Shown: piece after piece, positions 6,902-16,191 of the stretch
Layout: every line of letters begins with the position of its first letter
Position numbering within the stretch: the stretch's first letter is position 1
DNA from: Ensifer sp. MPMI2T
Lineage (GTDB): Bacteria; Pseudomonadota; Alphaproteobacteria; Rhizobiales; Rhizobiaceae
Reading direction: 5' to 3'
Assembly: GCF_004827385.1 (NCBI RefSeq)
Contig: NZ_SRXN01000006.1
Coordinates: 124,001 to 188,000 of the forward strand
Length of the DNA stretch: 64,000 nt
Translations under genes and position numbers: made by a program
The notes under the pieces: generated by a model
What the model was told of the DNA's origin: nothing
Databases searched by the model: none
The model's input: the letters and a program-made list of their open reading frames with translations, nothing else

Positions 6902-8386
6902 CTATTCCCCGAGTGTCCCATCCAGATAGAGCTGGAGCGTTGCGCGCGTCCCCTTTTCCCAGAGGGTTTTCAATGCATGTCCGAAGCGGCGCCGGAAGAG
7001 GTCGGACTGGGCGACGTCACCGAAAATATCGGAAAGGGCGAGGAAGGCCATGGGATCTTCCTTCGCCGCAAGGGCGGCGGCGTTCAGTCGGTCGGCGCTT
7101 GCATCATTGAAGACGATATCCTTGCCGCTGTCCGATTTGCCCGCGAAATAGCGGCACCAGAGGGCAGAGACCAGCGACAGCCCGACGACATCTTCGCCGC
7201 GGCGCAGGCGGTCGGCGGTCGACGGAAGGATGAATTTCGGCTGGCGGTTCGAACCATCCTGAGCCAGCCGCGGAATGGTGTCGCCGATCTTCGGGTTGGC
7301 GAAGCGGGTCTCGATGAGCCTGTAGTAGTCCTTGAGATCCGTATCCGGGACAGGCGGGATGACCGGGATGATTTCGTCGTGTTCGACTTTCGCCAGGAAG
7401 CCGCGAATCAACGGTTCCTCCATCGCCTCATGGACGAAATGGATATCGAGCAATGCCGCCGGATAGGCGATTGCGGCATGACCGCCGTTGAGGACGCGGA
7501 TCTTCATGTGCTCATAAGGAGCGACATCGGGGACGAACTGGACACCGACCTTTTCCAACGCCGGGCGGCCCTGCGGGAACCGGTCCTCCAGCACCCATTG
7601 CTTGAATTCTTCGCAAAAAACCGGCCATGCGTCGTCGATGCCGTATTCCGAGGCGACGAAACCGATTTCGCGGGCGCCCGTCGCAGGCGTGATGCGGTCG
7701 ACCATGCCGTTCGGAAAGGCGACATTGGCATCGATCCAGTCTGCGAAGGCAGGATCCGAGAGGCGCGCAAGGCCGGCAACGGCCGCATGCGTCACCTCGC
7801 CATTGCCAGGGATGTTGTCGCAGGACATGACGGTGAAGGGCGGGATCCCCCTCGCCCTGCGCTCGGCAAGGCCCGCCAGGATGAGACCGAAGACCGTCTT
7901 CGGCGAAGCCGGATTGCGCGCGTCCTCGACGATTGCCGGGTGAGCGGGATTGAAGACGCCGGACGCCGGATCGATGAAATAGCCGCCTTCGGTGATCGTC
8001 AGCGATACGATGCGAATGGACGGGCTGGCGAGCTGCGCCACGATCGCCGGCGTATCACCGGGCTTGAGATAGGCGATCATCGCGCCGGTGACATGCGCGC
8101 CCGTGCGGTTGTTGTCCTGCTCGACCACCGTCGTCAGGAAATCCTGCGCTTCGAGCTTGGCCCGCATGATCTCGTCCGATGGCAACACCCCGGCCCCCAT
8201 GATCGCCCAGTCGCGGTCGAGCCCCAGGTTGAAGAGATCGTCGAGATAGACGGCCTGGTGGGCGCGGTGAAAGTTGCCGACGCCGAAATGGACAATACCG
8301 GCGCGGAGATCGTGCCGACCATATTTCGGAACGCCGGCCTTGGCCTTGACTGCGTCGAGTGTGGCAAGGGAGAGTTTGGTCGTCAT
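6902..8386 (-). CDS. mtlK: Mannitol 2-dehydrogenase (polyol-specific long-chain dehydrogenase)
   Basis: A 494-residue protein of the long-chain mannitol dehydrogenase family. The N-terminal NAD-binding motif IVHFGVGNFHRAHQAVYLDD is near residues 31-50, and the catalytic signature KIRVLNGGHAA (Lys, Asn and His of the family) is near 296-306. The reaction is D-mannitol (or D-arabinitol, D-sorbitol) plus NAD to the ketose. It is downstream of the SDR sorbitol dehydrogenase gene in the same operon as the polyol ABC transporter, matching Rhodobacter and Sinorhizobium smo/mtlK layouts. Full family length. Polyol preference among mannitol, arabitol and sorbitol cannot be read from sequence. Confidence 0.93.
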   Translation of the reverse strand: MTTKLSLATLDAVKAKAGVPKYGRHDLRAGIVHFGVGNFHRAHQAVYLDDLFNLGLDRDWAIMGAGVLPSDEIMRAKLEAQDFLTTVVEQDNNRTGAHVTGAMIAYLKPGDTPAIVAQLASPSIRIVSLTITEGGYFIDPASGVFNPAHPAIVEDARNPASPKTVFGLILAGLAERRARGIPPFTVMSCDNIPGNGEVTHAAVAGLARLSDPAFADWIDANVAFPNGMVDRITPATGAREIGFVASEYGIDDAWPVFCEEFKQWVLEDRFPQGRPALEKVGVQFVPDVAPYEHMKIRVLNGGHAAIAYPAALLDIHFVHEAMEEPLIRGFLAKVEHDEIIPVIPPVPDTDLKDYYRLIETRFANPKIGDTIPRLAQDGSNRQPKFILPSTADRLRRGEDVVGLSLVSALWCRYFAGKSDSGKDIVFNDASADRLNAAALAAKEDPMAFLALSDIFGDVAQSDLFRRRFGHALKTLWEKGTRATLQLYLDGTLGE

Positions 8387-8425
8387 CCTATCGTTCCTTT
8401 CGAGGACTCGTCCTGCAACGAAGCC

Positions 8426-9195
8426 TCAGCTCATCCAGTTGCCGCCATCGACGTTGTAGGTCTGGGCAACGATGTAGTCGCTTTCCGATGAGGCCAGGAA
8501 AATCGCCATGCCGGTGAGATCTTCGGCGGTGCCCATCCGTCCGTAAGGCACTTCCTCGCCAACAAGGCGCTTCTTTTCGCCGAGCGGACGGTTCTCGTAC
8601 TTGGCAAAGAGCGCATCGACGCCATCCCAGTGTTCGCCGTCGACCACGCCGGGGGCAATGGCATTCACATTGATGCGATGCTTGATGAGATTGAGCCCGG
8701 CCGATTGGGTAAGGCTGATGACGGCCGCCTTCGTGGCGCAATAGACGGCGACCAGTGCCTCGCCGCGGCGGCCCGCCTGGCTCGCCATGTTGATGATCTT
8801 GCCGCCGCGGTCCTGCGCGATCATCTGCTTGGCCGCCGCCTGCAGGGTGAAGAGCGTGCCGGCGACATTGATCGAAAACAGTCTTTCGAAGCTTTCTCGG
8901 GTGATCTCGACGATTGGCGCCAGATCGAAAAGGGCGGCATTATTGACCAGGATATCCAGGCCGCCCGTATGCTCGACAACGGCAGCGATCGCCGCATCGA
9001 TCGATTCCTGTCGGGTCACATCCATTTGCACCGCATAGGCAGCCGGCCCGATTTCCTGAGCCGTCTGCTTCGCCCGGTCGATATTGATGTCGGCGATCGC
9101 AACGGTTGCCCCCTCGCGCACATAGGCCTCGGCGAAGGCACGACCGATACCCCGCGCGGATCCGGTAATCAGCGCGCTTTTCCCTTCAAGCCGTT

Positions 9196-9199
<4 letters not shown>
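8426..9199 (-). CDS. smoS: Sorbitol dehydrogenase (short-chain dehydrogenase/reductase)
   Basis: A 257-residue classical SDR. The cofactor motif TGSARGIG is at residues 13-20, NNAA at 86-89, and the catalytic triad is Ser140, Tyr153 and Lys157 (YCATK). It oxidises D-sorbitol (glucitol) to fructose, and related enzymes also use galactitol. Its ATG overlaps the stop codon of the ABC ATPase gene in an ATGA arrangement, showing tight translational coupling within the smo operon. Family and context agree with SmoS of Rhodobacter sphaeroides and S. meliloti. Substrate assignment rests on context and recalled similarity. Confidence 0.92.
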
Positions 9200-10197
<998 letters not shown>

Positions 10198-10207
10198 GGT
10201 CGTATCC

Positions 10208-11038
10208 TTATTTGACCGCGCCGAAGGTCAGGCCGCGTACAAGCTGCTTCTGCGAGAACCAGCCGAGAATGAGGATGGGGGCGATCGCCATCGTGGAGGC
10301 GGCCGAGAGCTTCGCGTAGAAGAGACCTTCCGGGCTCGAATAGGAGGCGATGAAGGCGGTCAGCGGTGCCGCTTTCGCCGCGCTCAGGTTCAAGGTCCAG
10401 AACGCCTCGTTCCAGGCGAGAATGATGTTGAGAAGCAGCGTAGAGGCGATGCCGGGGATCGCCATCGGCGTCAGCACGTAGATGATCTCCTTGGCAAGCG
10501 AGGCGCCATCCATCCGTGCCGCTTCCAGGATCTCGCCGGGGATCTCCTTGAAGTAGGTGTAGAGCATCCAGATGATGATCGGCAGGTTGATCAGCGTCAG
10601 GACGATCACCAAGCCGGTACGGGTGTCGAGAAGCCCCGAGTTTCTGAACATCAGATACATCGGCACCAGCACGCCGACGGGCGGCATCATCTTTGTCGAC
10701 AGCATCCACATCAGCACGTCCTTGGTGCGCTTCGTCGGCGCGAAGGCCATGGCCCAGGCCGCGGGAATGGCGATGATGAGGCCAAGCAGCGTCGAGCCGA
10801 AAGAGACGACCACCGAGTTCATGAAGTGCTTGAAGTAGTTCGAACGGCTCTGCACTTCGAAGTAGTTCTCGGTCGTCCAGTCGAAGAAGAGGAATGCCGG
10901 CGGCGAGGCGATCGCTTGCGCCTCCGTCTTGAAGCTCGTCAGGAACGTCCAGAGGATCGGGAAGAAAATGAGGATGCCGATCGTCCAGGCGACGGCGGTG
11001 ACTGCGAGCTTGCGTCGGGTCGAGACATTGCGTGCCAT
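10208..11038 (-). CDS. smoG: Polyol ABC transporter permease (MalG-type)
   Basis: A 276-residue inner-membrane permease with six predicted membrane segments, the first at about residues 13-35. The EAA loop reads [20 protein letters not shown], as in the MalG family. The frame is open far upstream into the other permease gene, but the ATG at 11038 gives the family length and follows the smoF stop by 5 bases. It forms the transmembrane pore with SmoF. It belongs to the smoEFGK transporter for sorbitol/mannitol. Confidence 0.93.
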   Translation of the reverse strand: MARNVSTRRKLAVTAVAWTIGILIFFPILWTFLTSFKTEAQAIASPPAFLFFDWTTENYFEVQSRSNYFKHFMNSVVVSFGSTLLGLIIAIPAAWAMAFAPTKRTKDVLMWMLSTKMMPPVGVLVPMYLMFRNSGLLDTRTGLVIVLTLINLPIIIWMLYTYFKEIPGEILEAARMDGASLAKEIIYVLTPMAIPGIASTLLLNIILAWNEAFWTLNLSAAKAAPLTAFIASYSSPEGLFYAKLSAASTMAIAPILILGWFSQKQLVRGLTFGAVK

Positions 11039-11043
11039 GACTA

Positions 11044-11916
11044 TCAAGCCTCCAGCGTCTTGCCGATCATGCGCATCAGGAAGAATGCGACGATGTTGGC
11101 GAGGATGACCGCGATGATGCCGCCGGCAGACGCGCCGCCCACGTCGAACTGCAGGAGAGCCTGCGCATAGACGAGGAAAGTGAGGTTCGTGCTCTGCGTG
11201 CCCGGGCCACCATTGGTGGTGACGAGGATTTCGGCAAAGACCGACAGCAGGAAGATCGTCTGGATCAGGATCACCACGGTGATCGCGCGTGAGAGATGCG
11301 GCAGCACGAGATAGAAGAAGCGGCTCCAGGCGCCGGCGCCGTCCATCTGCGCAGCCTCCTTCTGTTCCTCGTCGAGCGACTGCAGCGCCGTCAACAGGAT
11401 GAGCGTCGCAAAGGGCAGCCATTGCCACGCGACAATGAGGATGATCGAGAAGAGCGGCGCATTGGCGAGAAAGTCGAAGGGCTGCAGGCCGACGAGTTTG
11501 GCGAGCCAGGCAAAGAGCCCGCTCACCGGGTTCATGAACATGTTCTTCCAGACGAGTGCCGCAACGGTCGGCATGATCAGGAAGGGAGCGATCACCAGGA
11601 TGCGCACGATCCCCTGCCCGAACATCGGCTGATCGAGAAGAAGCGCCAGTGCGATACCGCCGATCACCGTGATGAACAGCACGCCGAGGACGATCGCGAG
11701 CGTGTTGAAGATTGCCTGGAAGAACGCCGGATCGGTCAGAAAGTAGGTGTAGTTGGAGAGCCCCGCGAACTCCTCCATTCCGGGCATCAGCAGATTGTAG
11801 CGCAGAAGCGAGAAATAGATGGTCATGGCCAGCGGAACGATCATCCAGGCCAGAAGCAGAAGCACCGAGGGCGCGATCATCAGCCGCGCAGCGGAGCGGG
11901 TGTGCAAGGTCGCCAT
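11044..11916 (-). CDS. smoF: Polyol ABC transporter permease (MalF-type)
   Basis: A 290-residue permease with six hydrophobic segments. The first follows the N-terminal RSAARLMIAPSVLLLLAW, and the EAA loop contains KEAAQMDGAGAWSRFFYLVLP. It begins 191 bases after the binding-protein gene, a space that holds a strong hairpin, and ends 5 bases before smoG. Partner of SmoG in the membrane. Length and motifs fit MalF-like permeases that lack the large periplasmic loop. Confidence 0.93.
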   Translation of the reverse strand: MATLHTRSAARLMIAPSVLLLLAWMIVPLAMTIYFSLLRYNLLMPGMEEFAGLSNYTYFLTDPAFFQAIFNTLAIVLGVLFITVIGGIALALLLDQPMFGQGIVRILVIAPFLIMPTVAALVWKNMFMNPVSGLFAWLAKLVGLQPFDFLANAPLFSIILIVAWQWLPFATLILLTALQSLDEEQKEAAQMDGAGAWSRFFYLVLPHLSRAITVVILIQTIFLLSVFAEILVTTNGGPGTQSTNLTFLVYAQALLQFDVGGASAGGIIAVILANIVAFFLMRMIGKTLEA

Positions 11917-12006
11917 GGCGTCCTCCCGTAATTGTCAACGCTGTCCCATGAAGGCTGGCGCGGTTTACCGCGCATGCCGGACGCGCCGTGACCGATCCAA
12001 AAAAGT

Positions 12007-12054
12007 CAGAGCGGGAAGCGGAAAACCCGTTCCGCCTTTCCCCATCCCGCTCTG
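12007..12054. repeat. Long hairpin between smoE and smoF
   Basis: Outer arms CAGAGCGGGA (12007-12016) and TCCCGCTCTG (12045-12054) enclose an inner GCGGAA/TTCCGC stem. It lies in the 191-base gap between the binding-protein and permease genes. Such hairpins often stabilise or partly terminate the highly expressed binding-protein message. The AGAGCGGGA arms are shared with the repeat at 36702-36752, so it may be a dispersed element. Confidence 0.75.
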
Positions 12055-12107
12055 GGAGTTGCCGGGACACCAGCCGTTTCCGGCCAGCGCCCCGGCCCTT
12101 GGGAGCC

Positions 12108-13418
12108 TCACTTGATGTAACCTGCCTTGGTCATTTCGCGGGTCGACAGTTGCTGCGCGCTGGCAAGCGCCTGATCGACGCTCATCTGACCGGCGAGCGC
12201 TGCCGAGAACACCTGGCCGACGGCAGTACCGAGGCCCTGGAATTCCGGGATCGCGACGAACTGCACGCCGACGTAGGGCACCGGCTTAACCGCCGGGTTC
12301 TTCGGATCGGCGGCGTTGATCGAGTCCAGCGTCATCTTCGCGAACGGCGCGGCCTTCTGGTATTCCGGGTTCTCATAGAGAGACGTGCGGGTCCCGGGCG
12401 GAACGTTTGCCCAGCCTTCCTTCTCGGCGACGAGCTTCAGGTAGTCCTTGCCGGTTGCCCAGGCGATGAACTTTTCTGCCGCCTCCGTCTTCTGCGAGCC
12501 TGCGGGAATCGCCAGGTTCCAAGCCCAGAGCCAGTTGCCGCGTTTGCCAAGGCCGGTATCGGGCGCGAGCGCGAAACCGACCTTGTCGGCAACCGTCGAT
12601 TCCTTCGGATTGGTTACGAAGGAAGCGGCAACCGTCGCGTCGATCCACATGCCGCACTTGCCGGTCTGGAAGAGTGACAGGTTTTCGTTGAAACCGTTCG
12701 AGGAGGCACCGGGCGGGCCGGCGTCATTCATCAGCTTGACATAGAAGTCGAGCGTATTCTTCCATTCGGGCTGATCGAACTGCGGCTGCCATTTCTCGTC
12801 GAACCAGCGTGCGCCGAAAGCGTTCGCCGTCGCCGTCAGGAAGGCCATGTTCTCGCCCCAGCCAGCCTTGCCGCGCAGGCAGATGCCGTAGATTTCGTTG
12901 TCCTTGTCGGTGATCTTACGGGCAGCTTCCGCAATAAAGTCCCAGGTCGGGGCATCGGGCATGGTGAGGCCGGCCTTCTCGAACAGGTCCTTGCGATACA
13001 TCACCATCGAGCTTTCGCCATAGAAGGGCGCGGCATAAAGCTTGCCATCGATCGTCAGGCCGCTGCGGATCGCGGGCAGCAGATCATCGACGTCGTAATC
13101 GGCGCCAAGGTTGTCGAGCGGCAGGAGCCAGCCCTGCTTTGCCCAGATCGGCACTTCGTACGTGCCGATCGTCATGATGTCGTACTGGCCGCCCTTCGTC
13201 GCGATATCTGTCGTTACGCGCTGGCGCAGCACGTTTTCCTCGAGCGTTACCCACTCGAGCTGAATGTCCGGATTTTTCGAGGTGAAATCATCCGTCAGCT
13301 TCTGCATCCGGATCATGTCGCCGTTGTTCACGGTCGCAATGGTCAGGGTTTCTGCTTGGGCCAGACCCGCCAGAGCGACTGCCGAGCACGTGCCCAGCAG
13401 GAAAGTTCTCAAGTTCAT
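12108..13418 (-). CDS. smoE: Polyol ABC transporter substrate-binding protein
   Basis: A 436-residue extracellular solute-binding protein of family 1 (maltose type). The signal peptide is MNLRTFLLGTCSAVALAGLAQA with cleavage likely after AQA at residue 22. The body has the pattern of sugar/polyol binders: an N-terminal strand LTIATVNNGDM, and RKDLFEKAGL with PDAPTWDF near residues 140-155. It captures sorbitol/mannitol in the periplasm for SmoFGK. It is the first transporter gene after the regulator and has inverted repeats just upstream of its start. Ligand identity is inferred from synteny with smo loci. Confidence 0.93.
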   Translation of the reverse strand: MNLRTFLLGTCSAVALAGLAQAETLTIATVNNGDMIRMQKLTDDFTSKNPDIQLEWVTLEENVLRQRVTTDIATKGGQYDIMTIGTYEVPIWAKQGWLLPLDNLGADYDVDDLLPAIRSGLTIDGKLYAAPFYGESSMVMYRKDLFEKAGLTMPDAPTWDFIAEAARKITDKDNEIYGICLRGKAGWGENMAFLTATANAFGARWFDEKWQPQFDQPEWKNTLDFYVKLMNDAGPPGASSNGFNENLSLFQTGKCGMWIDATVAASFVTNPKESTVADKVGFALAPDTGLGKRGNWLWAWNLAIPAGSQKTEAAEKFIAWATGKDYLKLVAEKEGWANVPPGTRTSLYENPEYQKAAPFAKMTLDSINAADPKNPAVKPVPYVGVQFVAIPEFQGLGTAVGQVFSAALAGQMSVDQALASAQQLSTREMTKAGYIK

Positions 13419-13439
13419 CGACTTCCTCCCAGAAGAAAT

Positions 13440-13493
13440 TGAGCATTTGCTTTGCTCATGGGCAATTACTCACCCGTTGACGCAAAATGTCAA
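13440..13493. promoter_or_regulatory. Inverted repeats upstream of smoE (candidate SmoC operators)
   Basis: TGAGCA-N7-TGCTCA at 13440-13458 is a perfect 6-bp inverted repeat, 22 bases before the smoE start. A second perfect repeat, TTGAC-N7-GTCAA, lies at 13477-13493. The SorC-type regulator gene ends 150 bases away. Assignment to that regulator is inference. Confidence 0.5.
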
Positions 13494-13642
13494 TCTGCAT
13501 TCGTTGCTGCGACGCACCCGAACCTGTTAATGAGCTGTTTTTGCTATGGATTTTTTTATCGAGCGCGCCGGATCGAATGCGCTCCTGAGCCTAGGCTGGC
13601 GGCGTTCTCGAAGCCCTATCGCCCAAATCTATCTCGCTTGAA

Positions 13643-14596
13643 TCACGCGCCGAGCAGAAAGTCGGCAGTGGTTTCGTCGGTGATAAGACCGTTGATGATG
13701 CGCCCCTTGAGCGCCGCGCGGAGCGCCTCGTATTTGCGTTTGCCCTTGGCAATGCCGATCACCGATGCCCGGTCGCGCGGTGGCAGCGGAATGGAGGCGA
13801 CACGTTCGTTGATGCTACCCGTCAGCAGTTCGCCGTCGTGATCGAACATCCAGCCGCAGATCTCCCCTGCGGCACCGGCTGCCATCAGCCGCTCCATTTC
13901 CTCACGCGCCAGGAAGCCGTCCTCGCAGAGCGGTGCGTCCGGCCCGAGTTCGCCCACACCGACGAAGGCGGCATTGGCTTCCGCACCGAGCTTGAGCGCG
14001 ATCTTTACGAGACTCTGGTTGTGAAGGACCTCGCGCTCCTCGGGCGACGAGACGAGAACCGGCAGGGGCATGGGAAAATGGCGCGCGTTGATCGTGTCCG
14101 CCATGCTGAAGATGACGTTATAATAGGCGGCCGAGCCATCGAGCCTGATATTGCCGGTAAGAGACACGATCCGATGCTGCGGACACTCCATCGACGGCAA
14201 CTGGTCGATCGTCGCCTTCAGCGTCCGCCCGGTTCCGATCGCCAGAACCACCGGGTCCGTCGATTTCAGCCAGCGCTCGATCTCCACCGCGCCCGCTTCG
14301 GCGATGCCGACGGTCGTCGAGCTCGAACCCGGATCGCTCGGCACGACGTCGACGTGTTTCAGCTCATATTTTTCCTTGAGCCGGGCGGCCGCTTCGAGAC
14401 AGGCAGCAATTGGGTGATCGAGCCGAACCTTGATCAGCCGCTCGGCCATGGCAAGGGAAACGAGACGCTGCGCCGATTGCCGCGAGATGCCCATGATCGA
14501 CGCAATCTCGTCCTGCGTTCGGCCGGCGACATAGTATAGCCAGCCAGCCCGGGCAGCATCGTCCAGCCTGTTGTTGGTCTCCGGCCTGCGCGCCAT
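13643..14596 (-). CDS. smoC: SorC/DeoR-type sugar-binding transcriptional regulator
   Basis: A 317-residue regulator. The N-terminal helix-turn-helix region (about residues 18-50) contains GRTQDEIASIMGISRQSAQR. The C-terminal sugar-binding domain of the SorC family spans about residues 60-315 and includes LAIGTGRTLKATIDQL and the GVGEL segment. It lies directly upstream of, and in the same direction as, the polyol operon, as smoC does in Sinorhizobium. It probably controls smoEFGKS-mtlK in response to a polyol or its phosphorylated product. The ATG at 14596 is preceded by GGGGAAGGAGAA, a good ribosome binding site. Confidence 0.88.
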   Translation of the reverse strand: MARRPETNNRLDDAARAGWLYYVAGRTQDEIASIMGISRQSAQRLVSLAMAERLIKVRLDHPIAACLEAAARLKEKYELKHVDVVPSDPGSSSTTVGIAEAGAVEIERWLKSTDPVVLAIGTGRTLKATIDQLPSMECPQHRIVSLTGNIRLDGSAAYYNVIFSMADTINARHFPMPLPVLVSSPEEREVLHNQSLVKIALKLGAEANAAFVGVGELGPDAPLCEDGFLAREEMERLMAAGAAGEICGWMFDHDGELLTGSINERVASIPLPPRDRASVIGIAKGKRKYEALRAALKGRIINGLITDETTADFLLGA

Positions 14597-14729
14597 GCGA
14601 TTTTCTCCTTCCCCTTTGATTTGCTGCCACTATTTGCCCTGCCCTGTCAAACAAAGGTGGAGATTGGCTCGGACGAGTGAAGAGAAGGCCCCGGTTCTCA
14701 GGGCGTTGGCCAAGTTTCCGAAGTAAACT

Positions 14730-14745
14730 TTTACCGTTTGATAAA
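14730..14745. promoter_or_regulatory. Imperfect inverted repeat upstream of preT (candidate RutR-like site)
   Basis: TTTACCG-TT-TGATAAA, 53 bases before the preT start. Compared with the E. coli RutR consensus TTGACCA-NN-TGGTCAA it matches 10 of 14 positions, and it begins TTTACC like the better site at 22414. It is AT-rich, so a chance match is possible. Confidence 0.4.
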
Positions 14746-14798
14746 AAAATAAAGCGTGTTACCGTTCTGTCATCCTGAGAAAACATTGGGAGCTAAAA

Positions 14799-16160
14799 AT
14801 GGGAACGACGCAATCTGGGATCCTTGGCGGCCGACTGCCGCTCAAGGAATACGAAGACAATTTCTCCGACCTTCATCCGCCGCTCGACAAACACGAGGCG
14901 TTGGTCGCTTCCGACCGCTGTTACTTCTGTCATGATGCGCCGTGCATGACGGCCTGTCCCACCTCGATCGACATCCCGATGTTCATCCGGCAGATTGCCA
15001 CGGGCAACCCGATCGGCTCGGCAAAGACGATTTTCGACCAGAACATACTCGGCGGCATGTGCGCCCGCGTCTGTCCCACCGAAACGCTCTGCGAACAGGC
15101 CTGCGTGCGCAACACTGCCGAGGAACGCCCGGTCGAGATCGGCAGGCTGCAGCGTTACGCGACCGACATCGCGATGAGGGAGAACAAGCAGTTCTACGTG
15201 CGAGACGCATCGTCAGGTCGCAGGGCAGCTGTGGTCGGTGCAGGACCTGCGGGGCTTGCCTGCGCTCATCGGCTCGCGGTTAATGGCCACGACGTGGTGG
15301 TCTACGATGCGCGCGAAAAATCCGGCGGGCTCAATGAATACGGCATCGCCGCCTACAAGTCCGTGGACGACTTCGCGCAGAAAGAAGTCGATTACGTCCT
15401 TTCTATCGGCGGCATCGAGGTGCGCCATGGTCAGGCGCTTGGCCGCGATTTCTCGCTTGCCGATCTGGCGGAGCAATATGATGCCGTCTTCCTCGGCCTC
15501 GGCCTCGCCGGCGTCAACGCGCTTAGGATCGAGGACGAGAATGCGGAAGGCGTCCAGGACGCCGTCGACTTCATCGCCGCACTTCGTCAGTCGAAGACCA
15601 AGGCCGATATCCCGGTCGGTCGGCGGGTCGTGGTGCTCGGCGGCGGTATGACCGCAATCGACGCGGCCGTCCAGGCGAAGCTCCTCGGCGCCGAGGAAGT
15701 GACGATCTGCTACCGCCGCGGCAAGGAACACATGAACGCCTCAGAGTTCGAGCAGGACCTGGCAACCTCCAAGGGCGTCACCATTCGCCACTGGCTGCAG
15801 CCCAAGCGCATCGCGCTGAGGGACGGCCGCGTCGCCGGTATCGAGCTCGACTACACGACGCTCGACAACGGTAAGCTGACGACAACCGGCGAAACGGGTA
15901 TCATCGCCGCCGACCAGGTCTTCAAGGCGATCGGCCAGACCTTCGAGGCATCGGGCCTCGGCGCGCTTCAGATAGAGGGCGGGCGCATCGTCACCGATGC
16001 CGAGGGCCGCACCTCGCTCGACAAGGTCTGGGCGGGCGGCGACTGTGTTCTCGGCGGAGAGGACCTGACCGTTTCCGCCGTCGCCATGGGGCGTGACGCC
16101 GCCGAATCGATCAACCGGGCTTTCGCCGCGGCTCAGCCGCTGGCGAGCGCCGTCGCGTGA
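14799..16160 (+). CDS. preT: NAD-dependent dihydropyrimidine dehydrogenase subunit PreT
   Basis: A 453-residue flavoprotein. The N-terminal GltD-type iron-sulfur domain has Cys motifs CYFCHDAPCMTACPTSIDIP (about 44-63) and MCARVCPTETLCEQACVR (about 87-104). An FAD-binding motif AAVVGAGPAGLACAHRL follows at about 144-160, and an NAD(P)-binding motif VVVLGGGMTAIDAAVQAKLL at about 276-295. It passes electrons from NAD(P)H to PreA, which reduces uracil or thymine to the 5,6-dihydro form (or the reverse in vitro). It is followed 31 bases later by preA. The good start is the ATG at 14799, preceded by GGGAG. First gene of the reductive pyrimidine catabolic pathway in this window. Confidence 0.95.
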   Translation: MGTTQSGILGGRLPLKEYEDNFSDLHPPLDKHEALVASDRCYFCHDAPCMTACPTSIDIPMFIRQIATGNPIGSAKTIFDQNILGGMCARVCPTETLCEQACVRNTAEERPVEIGRLQRYATDIAMRENKQFYVRDASSGRRAAVVGAGPAGLACAHRLAVNGHDVVVYDAREKSGGLNEYGIAAYKSVDDFAQKEVDYVLSIGGIEVRHGQALGRDFSLADLAEQYDAVFLGLGLAGVNALRIEDENAEGVQDAVDFIAALRQSKTKADIPVGRRVVVLGGGMTAIDAAVQAKLLGAEEVTICYRRGKEHMNASEFEQDLATSKGVTIRHWLQPKRIALRDGRVAGIELDYTTLDNGKLTTTGETGIIAADQVFKAIGQTFEASGLGALQIEGGRIVTDAEGRTSLDKVWAGGDCVLGGEDLTVSAVAMGRDAAESINRAFAAAQPLASAVA

Positions 16161-16191
16161 AAAAGCGGAACAGGATCGAGAGGACGAAACA

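Noticed and set aside
6977-8491. A plus-strand open frame of 504 codons opposite mannitol dehydrogenase
   Set aside because: Antisense to a well-supported enzyme gene with intact motifs; the translation has no recognisable domain.
11039-12070. Upstream extension of the second polyol permease gene into the first permease gene
   Set aside because: The extension is out of frame with smoF and low complexity; the ATG at 11038 gives the normal family length.
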